A DNA stretch of 64,000 bases from Thermodesulfovibrio yellowstonii DSM 11347 (GTDB taxonomy: Bacteria > Nitrospirota > Thermodesulfovibrionia > Thermodesulfovibrionales > Thermodesulfovibrionaceae). Below the pieces are notes generated by a model. It ran no database searches and had not been told where the DNA came from. It saw only the letters and a list, made by a program, of their open reading frames with translations. This document shows, one piece after another, positions 59,286 through 64,000 of this stretch. Position numbers and translations under genes: made by a program. Position 1 is the stretch's first letter, and each line of letters opens with the position of its first letter. The stretch is from positions 1,664,001 through 1,728,000 of the forward strand of contig NC_011296.1 in NCBI RefSeq assembly GCF_000020985.1, in the 5' to 3' direction.

Positions 59286-60248
59286 TTATACTCTGTATTT
59301 TACAACCTCTTCTTCAAGGATTGCATCATAAATTTTCCTCTGTTCCTCTGTTTCTGATTTAATTACTATTTCGGCATTTTTTCTTTTTGAATAGTAAACA
59401 CATATTGATGCTGTTATATCAATCTCCTTTTCTGAATAATCTCCAGATAATAAAACAACAGGACCTTTCAAGTCAGAAGGATAAAGGAAAAGCCCTTTGT
59501 ATTTGCTTAGTATGAGTTTGTTTTCTTTCTCATCCCTGCCTACAATTGCCTTACATTTTTCAGAAATTCTGAAATGTCTTCCCACTTTGAGCAATTCAAC
59601 ATTTTTTAATGTAAGTTCATTGTGAGCCATAAGGTCTTTAACTTTTTTACAAAAAGAAGGATCAGTAAGAAGACATCCACCTGCTGGCTGAGGAACTTTT
59701 TCTATACCATACTTTTTTGCTAAGGCTATTTGAGGTTTTCTCGTTCTTCCACTGATGTCATATAACAAATTTCTGTTAATGACTCCTTCTATTTCAGACT
59801 TAGTAGGAGGGAAAAGTTTTGCAGACAATGGTCTTAAAATCATGCCTTGCAAAGATGATTCTTTTTCAATAACTGTGAGTAACTCTTTTTTCTGACTCAT
59901 TGGCCTTTGAGATATAACCTCTCCTGTGATTATGAAAGATGCTTTGTAGGCTGACATCAACTCTTTTGCCTCTTTGAGCATAAGAATTTTGCAGTCAATG
60001 CACGGATTTAGATTTTTTCCATATCCATGTTTAGGCTTTTTTAGAATCTCAATAAATTTCTCACTAATATCTATTTCTCTTATTTCAAAATCAAATTGTT
60101 TGGCATAATTGAAATCATCTTCTTTTAAAGGACTTACAAATCCAGTTAAAAATTTTAAAGCGATCACATCAACTTTTTGTTCCTTTACAATAAGGACAGA
60201 GAGAAGACTATCAAGTCCACCAGAATACAAAGCTAAAGCTTTATGCAT
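59286..60248 (-). CDS. PP-loop ATPase, tRNA thiolase-like (MnmA/ThiI-related)
   Basis: 320 residues. The PP-loop SGGLDS (9-14) binds ATP for adenylation. NLNPCIDCK corresponds to the NPCxxC region of MnmA and similar tRNA-thiolating enzymes, and a third conserved Cys lies in PAGGCLLTD. The C-terminal part differs from true MnmA, which suggests the shorter ThiI/DUF814-like group found in many anaerobes. It probably activates a tRNA uridine for sulfur transfer, but the position modified is not known. It overlaps the heptose kinase gene by 8 nt. Confidence 0.8.
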   Translation of the reverse strand: MHKALALYSGGLDSLLSVLIVKEQKVDVIALKFLTGFVSPLKEDDFNYAKQFDFEIREIDISEKFIEILKKPKHGYGKNLNPCIDCKILMLKEAKELMSAYKASFIITGEVISQRPMSQKKELLTVIEKESSLQGMILRPLSAKLFPPTKSEIEGVINRNLLYDISGRTRKPQIALAKKYGIEKVPQPAGGCLLTDPSFCKKVKDLMAHNELTLKNVELLKVGRHFRISEKCKAIVGRDEKENKLILSKYKGLFLYPSDLKGPVVLLSGDYSEKEIDITASICVYYSKRKNAEIVIKSETEEQRKIYDAILEEEVVKYRV

Positions 60249-61236
60249 AGGGATGTGCTTTCAACACTTCCATTATCTCTTCCTTTGTAGCTGCGGCAGT
60301 TCCAATTTTACCAACCACTATGCCTGCTGCTACATTAGCTATTTTTGCAGCATCAACTAAGGATGCACCAGCTACATAAGCAAGTGTTATAGTCGCAATT
60401 ACTGTATCTCCCGCGCCTGTTACATCAAATACTTTTTTAGCAACAGTAGGCAGATGAGTAACATTTACATCAGAATTCTGTTTTTCAAAAAGACTCATGC
60501 CTTCTTCACCTCTTGTTATTAAAACAGAATCACAGGCAAGCTTCTTTAAAAGATTAAAACCTGCTTTTATAAGCGTTTTTTCATCTTTAATCTCAACTTC
60601 TGCTCCATGAGAGGCTTCAACAATATTCGGAGTTATAAGGGAAACCTGCTTATAAAGTCTGAAATGACCCACTTTAGGATCAACTGCAACAAAACTGCCG
60701 TTTTTCTTTTTATGGTTTACTAAAATACGAAATAATTCTTCAGAAACAACACCTTTTTTATAATCAGATACAATTACTGCATCAAAATTATTTAATCCAT
60801 TTTTTATCATAGAAATAAAAGTTTCCTTTGCTTTTCCTTCAAGTCTTTTACGGTCCTCTATATCAAATCTTACAATTTGCTGATTTCCTCCGATTATTCT
60901 TGTTTTCACTGTTGTTCTTCTTATATCATCAAAAATGAAATCCTGCTGTATTCCTCTTTCCGTAAGCAAATCCCTTACAATTCTACCAGCAGAACCCTTA
61001 CCTATTATCCCACAAAGATATACTTTGCCTCCCAGAGCAATTATGTTATTTGCTACATTTGCTGCTCCACCAAGTCTGTATTGCTCTTCATAAACCTCTA
61101 CAACAGGAACAGGTGCTTCTGGTGAGATTCTCATTACCTTTCCAAAAATATATCTATCAAGAATAATATCACCAATAACAAGAATTTTTTTATCTTTAAA
61201 GTTTCCAAAAATTTTCTCCACATTACTCAGTGTCAT
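60241..61236 (-). CDS. hldA: ADP-heptose synthesis kinase (HldE N-domain / RfaE1)
   Basis: 331 residues of the PfkB/ribokinase fold. GDIILDRYIFG near the start, RISPEAPVPVVEV, RLGGAANVANN and the catalytic DVTGAGDTV (Asp in GAGD) match the D-beta-D-heptose 7-phosphate kinase domain of HldE. The adenylyltransferase half is absent, so a separate HldC/RfaE2 must exist elsewhere. It makes the heptose 1,7-bisphosphate precursor of LPS inner core, evidence for a Gram-negative envelope. The start overlaps hisS by 14 nt. Confidence 0.9.
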   Translation of the reverse strand: MTLSNVEKIFGNFKDKKILVIGDIILDRYIFGKVMRISPEAPVPVVEVYEEQYRLGGAANVANNIIALGGKVYLCGIIGKGSAGRIVRDLLTERGIQQDFIFDDIRRTTVKTRIIGGNQQIVRFDIEDRKRLEGKAKETFISMIKNGLNNFDAVIVSDYKKGVVSEELFRILVNHKKKNGSFVAVDPKVGHFRLYKQVSLITPNIVEASHGAEVEIKDEKTLIKAGFNLLKKLACDSVLITRGEEGMSLFEKQNSDVNVTHLPTVAKKVFDVTGAGDTVIATITLAYVAGASLVDAAKIANVAAGIVVGKIGTAAATKEEIMEVLKAHPYA

Positions 61237-62485
61237 ATTTCCTCCTGATTAATTCTAATAGTTCATTTAAAGAAGCTTCTCCCTGTGAACCATCCTTCAT
61301 ATTCTTCCATATATAAACTGATTTTTTGATTTCATCCTCGCCAATAATTATAACTATATTTGCTCCAACTCTATCAGCTTTCCTTAACTGACTTTTTAAC
61401 GAGAGTTTCTCATAAGCAGTTTCTGTAGGTATATTATTATTTCTTAAAAAATTCACAACTTTTTTTGCTTCTTTTTCAACACTACTACCAATATATGCAA
61501 CATATACAAAAGGTTTTTTAGGCTTTATTAATAATGAATTTGAACATATCTCTATCAATCTTTCCATGCCAATTGCAAACCCTGCCGCAGGAGTTGTTGG
61601 ACCTCCAAATAACTCAACGAGGTCATCATATCTTCCTCCTGCTGCTACCGCATTCTGAGCACCGAGCATTGTGGTTGTCACCTCAAAAACTGTTCTTGTG
61701 TAATAGTCAAGTCCTCTTACAATTTTTGGATTAACAGCATAGGATATATTCATTTCATCAAGTTCTTTCTGTAAACTAAGAAAATGCTCTTTACAATCTT
61801 GACATAAAAAATCAACAATCAAAGGCGTGTTTTTTAAAGATTCTTTACAAGAAGGCACTTTACAGTCCAGTACTCTTAAAGGATTCTTCTCAAATCTTCT
61901 TTTACAATCAATGCATAGTTGGTTTACTTTGTCAGCTAAAAAACTAAAAAGAACTTTTCTATATTGAGGTCTGCATCTCTTACATCCCAGAGAATTTATC
62001 TCATAGGTTAAATTATTAATATTCAATTTTTCTAAAAATAGTTTAAGCATATAAATTAATTCAGCATCTATCCAAGAAGAACTTACTCCAAAGCACTCTA
62101 CACCAATCTGATGAAACTGTCTGAATCTCCCTTTTTGGGGTCTCTCATATCTGAACATTGGTCCGATATAGTAGAATTTTTGAGGAGGCGGATTATTAAA
62201 AAAATTGTGTTGAATATAAGCTCTTACTACAGAAGCAGTTCCTTCAGGTCTTAAAGCAACCTTTCTTCCTTTTTTATCCTGAAAAACATACATCTCTTTT
62301 TCAACTATATCGGTATCCTCACCAATACTTCTTAAAAATAATTCAGCATTTTCTACAATAGGTGTACGAATTTCTTGAAAGTTGTAATTCTCAAGTATCT
62401 TTCGGGCATGTTCTTCAATGTGTTGCCACAGATATATCTGTTCAGAAAAGATATCCTGCATCCCTCTTAGTAAACTATACTTCAC
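61223..62485 (-). CDS. hisS: Histidyl-tRNA synthetase
   Basis: 420 residues from GTG 62485, with AAGGGG upstream. The longer frame begins at a TTG inside the DivIVA-like gene and adds 11 lysine-rich residues that are not part of the family. LRGMQDIF, motif 2 (RPEGTASVVR and YIGPMFRYERPQKGRFRQFHQ), the histidine motif GLDYYTRTVFE and the C-terminal anticodon domain are present. A Cys-rich insertion (CKRCRPQ, CIDCKRR, CKVPSCKE, CQDCKE, about 180-240) looks like zinc-finger pairs, a known variation in some HisRS. Confidence 0.95.
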   Translation of the reverse strand: MKYSLLRGMQDIFSEQIYLWQHIEEHARKILENYNFQEIRTPIVENAELFLRSIGEDTDIVEKEMYVFQDKKGRKVALRPEGTASVVRAYIQHNFFNNPPPQKFYYIGPMFRYERPQKGRFRQFHQIGVECFGVSSSWIDAELIYMLKLFLEKLNINNLTYEINSLGCKRCRPQYRKVLFSFLADKVNQLCIDCKRRFEKNPLRVLDCKVPSCKESLKNTPLIVDFLCQDCKEHFLSLQKELDEMNISYAVNPKIVRGLDYYTRTVFEVTTTMLGAQNAVAAGGRYDDLVELFGGPTTPAAGFAIGMERLIEICSNSLLIKPKKPFVYVAYIGSSVEKEAKKVVNFLRNNNIPTETAYEKLSLKSQLRKADRVGANIVIIIGEDEIKKSVYIWKNMKDGSQGEASLNELLELIRRKYDTE

Positions 62486-62945
62486 CTTCTTCCCCTTCTC
62501 TTTCTTTATCAAATTCAAGCATTCTCATATGTCCTTCTATAAGTCTCCTTATTTCTTCTTTAAAATGTCTCCTAATACCCTTTAAATCAACGATATCTTC
62601 ATGAATTTTTACAACTTTTTCCTGTGCTTCCTTGATGATATTTTCTGCTTTTAATTCTGCTTCTTTTATTATTAGTTCAGCTTCTTTTCTGGCATTTGTT
62701 TGATAATCTTCAACAAGTTTCTGTGCAGTCATTAATGTATCTCTAATTGATTGCTCAATTTTTCTATATTCCTCTAATTGATTCTCAAGAATTGCAACCT
62801 TTTCTTTTAACATAGAATTTTCCTTTAAAAGTTCCTCCAACTCTTCCCTTACAAGTTCAAGGAAAGAGTATACTTCCTCCATGTCAAAACCTCTTAATTT
62901 AACTTTGAACTGCTTTTGCTGAATATCCAGTGGTGTAATTCTCAT
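62475..62945 (-). CDS. DivIVA-like coiled-coil protein
   Basis: 156 residues. The N-terminus MRITPLDIQQKQFKVKLRGFDMEEVYSFLE is the DivIVA membrane-binding signature, followed by a long coiled coil (about 30-140). Proteins of this family sense curved membrane at poles or septum and recruit partners. The yggT gene lies directly upstream with a 4-nt overlap, and proC before it, an order shared with Gram-positive and some other phyla. The acidic tail (EREGEEGEV) overlaps the hisS start. Confidence 0.88.
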   Translation of the reverse strand: MRITPLDIQQKQFKVKLRGFDMEEVYSFLELVREELEELLKENSMLKEKVAILENQLEEYRKIEQSIRDTLMTAQKLVEDYQTNARKEAELIIKEAELKAENIIKEAQEKVVKIHEDIVDLKGIRRHFKEEIRRLIEGHMRMLEFDKEREGEEGEV

Positions 62946-63250
62946 AGTATTCCTCCTTTAATTCTATAGCCAAGCTCAACGAGGCTTGTAATCAAAAATT
63001 TCTGTAAAAAATATATTATAAGTAAAAGGATTAATGGTGAAATATCTACGGGCAATCTGAAAGGCAATAATTTTCTTATTGGACGAAGCAGGGGTTCTGT
63101 AACTCTATATAAAAATCTAACAATCGGATTGTAGGGGTCAGGATTTACCCAGCTAATTACTGCTGCGATAATCACAATAAAGGAGTAAATTGTTAAGATT
63201 ATATCCAAAATATTTGCTATCGCAATTAAAAAATTCCCAATTATAAACAT
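62942..63250 (-). CDS. YggT-family membrane protein
   Basis: 102 residues with two hydrophobic segments (about 1-30 and 65-92) joined by the conserved loop WVNPDPYNPIVRFLYRVTEPLLRPIRK, the family hallmark. YggT proteins occur with cell-division and osmotic-stress genes, but their function is not settled. It overlaps the DivIVA-like gene by 4 nt and follows proC by 29 nt. AGGAGGC lies before the ATG. Confidence 0.9.
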   Translation of the reverse strand: MFIIGNFLIAIANILDIILTIYSFIVIIAAVISWVNPDPYNPIVRFLYRVTEPLLRPIRKLLPFRLPVDISPLILLLIIYFLQKFLITSLVELGYRIKGGIL

Positions 63251-63279
63251 TTAGCCTCCTAATTTATTAGATTTCAACA

Positions 63280-64000
63280 TTACACAACACTAAGTTGTTG
63301 AGCTCTTTTAGTTGCTTCTTGTAGTGTTTTAAAAAATATTCCCCTCAGAGCACCATCTGATAAAACCTTAAGACCTGCTTCTGTTGTACCTCCCGGTGAT
63401 GTTACTTTTTGCCTAATTTTATCAGGAGGCAGTCCGCTATCAAGAAGCTTTGCTGTCCCAATAAATGTTTGGACTATGAGTTCCTTTGCTATATCTTCAG
63501 CAAAACCAAGCTCTGTTGCCACATCTATAAGCTGTTCAACTATATAACATAAAAATCCTGGTCCACTGCCTGATAGAGCAGTAACAAGATTCATATAATG
63601 TTCTGGAAGAGTTATTACCTTCCCAACGCTCATAAATATATCTCTAACTGGAGCTATAATTTTCATCTCAAGACATTCACACAAAGCTAAAACAGTCATT
63701 GCCTCTCCTACTATAGCTGCAAGATTAGGCATTGCCCTGATTAATTTATCTGTTTTAAGATATTTTTGAATAAATTCAAGAGGAATTCCAGCAGCTATGG
63801 AAACCACTGTATGTCTTTCAGAAACAGCATCTTTAATTTCTTCAAGAACCTCTTTTATATTTTGAGGCTTTACTGCCAATACAATAATTTCGGATAAATT
63901 AACCACGTCAGTGTTTGAAGGTGTTGTTTTTACTCCATAACAGTTCTCAAGATATCTTCTTCTTTCATCAATTGGCTCGGATACAATAATATTCTTTTTC
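63280..64000 (-). CDS. proC: Pyrroline-5-carboxylate reductase, N-terminus beyond the window
   Basis: The frame is open from the stop at 63280 to base 64000 with about 239 residues visible. A GTG at 63906 could start a shorter version, but the frame continues upstream without a stop through residues that fit ProC (VSEPIDERRRYLENCYGVKT), so the gene runs off the edge and only its GxGNMA start is missing. ILAVKPQN, SIAAGI, RAMPNL, ALSGSGPGF and the C-terminal VTSPGGTTEAGL motifs are diagnostic. It reduces pyrroline-5-carboxylate to proline with NAD(P)H. Confidence 0.93.
   Translation of the reverse strand, partial: KKNIIVSEPIDERRRYLENCYGVKTTPSNTDVVNLSEIIVLAVKPQNIKEVLEEIKDAVSERHTVVSIAAGIPLEFIQKYLKTDKLIRAMPNLAAIVGEAMTVLALCECLEMKIIAPVRDIFMSVGKVITLPEHYMNLVTALSGSGPGFLCYIVEQLIDVATELGFAEDIAKELIVQTFIGTAKLLDSGLPPDKIRQKVTSPGGTTEAGLKVLSDGALRGIFFKTLQEATKRAQQLSVV

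Noticed and set aside
1-64000. tRNA or rRNA genes, integrase or prophage genes
   Set aside because: No cloverleaf with a T-loop motif was noticed in the intergenic gaps, and no recombinase, transposase or phage structural motif in any frame. A covariance search was not possible here.

Overview
The window reads as a contiguous piece of chromosome from an AT-rich, anaerobic, probably thermophilic bacterium. The best guess is a sulfate reducer of the Thermodesulfovibrio (Nitrospirota) type. This rests on gene content: the futalosine menaquinone route (mqnE, mqnC, mqnA), a TmcB/TmcC-like membrane redox pair, a two-subunit pyruvate carboxylase, a heptose kinase for a Gram-negative envelope, and AGA/AGG- and ATA-rich codon use. 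No rRNA, tRNA, CRISPR array, prophage or autonomous transposon was found.

Layout. 1-5852 (minus): a partial unknown gene, a ThiF/MoeB-like adenylyltransferase, trpS, a site-2 protease, pycB and pycA. 6000-10112 (plus): three exported proteins ending in a large TPR/PDZ lipoprotein. 10136-17468 (plus): menaquinone genes mixed with a TumE-like toxin-antitoxin-type pair, a thioredoxin-reductase-like flavoprotein without the usual NADPH motifs, a HEAT protein, archease and rtcB. 17460-19088 (minus): a phosphohexomutase. 19510-21921 (plus): a Lon-like protease. 21929-29021 (minus): hrcA-grpE-dnaK-dnaJ under a CIRCE operator, running on into znuABC. 29091-31056 (minus): ornithine decarboxylase and spermidine synthase. 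31096-41707 (plus): a long aromatic-amino-acid and housekeeping cluster (pheA, hisC, DAHP synthase, tyrA, aroA, cmk, ispH, rpsA, sppA, HU, a peptide-ABC ATPase).

41712-58850 is a phosphate island: phoU, two pstS paralogues, pstCAB, an exported alkaline phosphatase, a lipid-type glycosyltransferase, a PHP phosphoesterase, a single-domain response regulator, and an operon encoding EAL, CBS-GGDEF, a frameshifted histidine kinase and a GH1 glycosidase directly upstream of pstCAB. Tmc-like redox genes and aroD sit inside it. Three promoters in the island carry four tandem 11-bp units of the form T(G/T)TAACA-N4, each array ending exactly 9 nt before a -10 hexamer. Two of the arrays lie back to back between divergent operons. 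This has the architecture of PhoB (Pho box) sites with a sequence of its own. It implies that phosphate starvation jointly controls Pi uptake, phosphate scavenging, membrane glycolipid synthesis and cyclic-di-GMP turnover. No phoB or phoR is in the window.

58847-64000 (minus): a small lipoprotein, a PP-loop tRNA-thiolase-like protein, a heptose kinase, hisS, a DivIVA-like protein, a YggT protein and a 5'-truncated proC.

Two copies of a roughly 270-bp palindrome-rich repeat lie directly upstream of rtcB and the Lon-like gene. A fragment of what looks like the same or a related repeat encodes the tail of GrpE.
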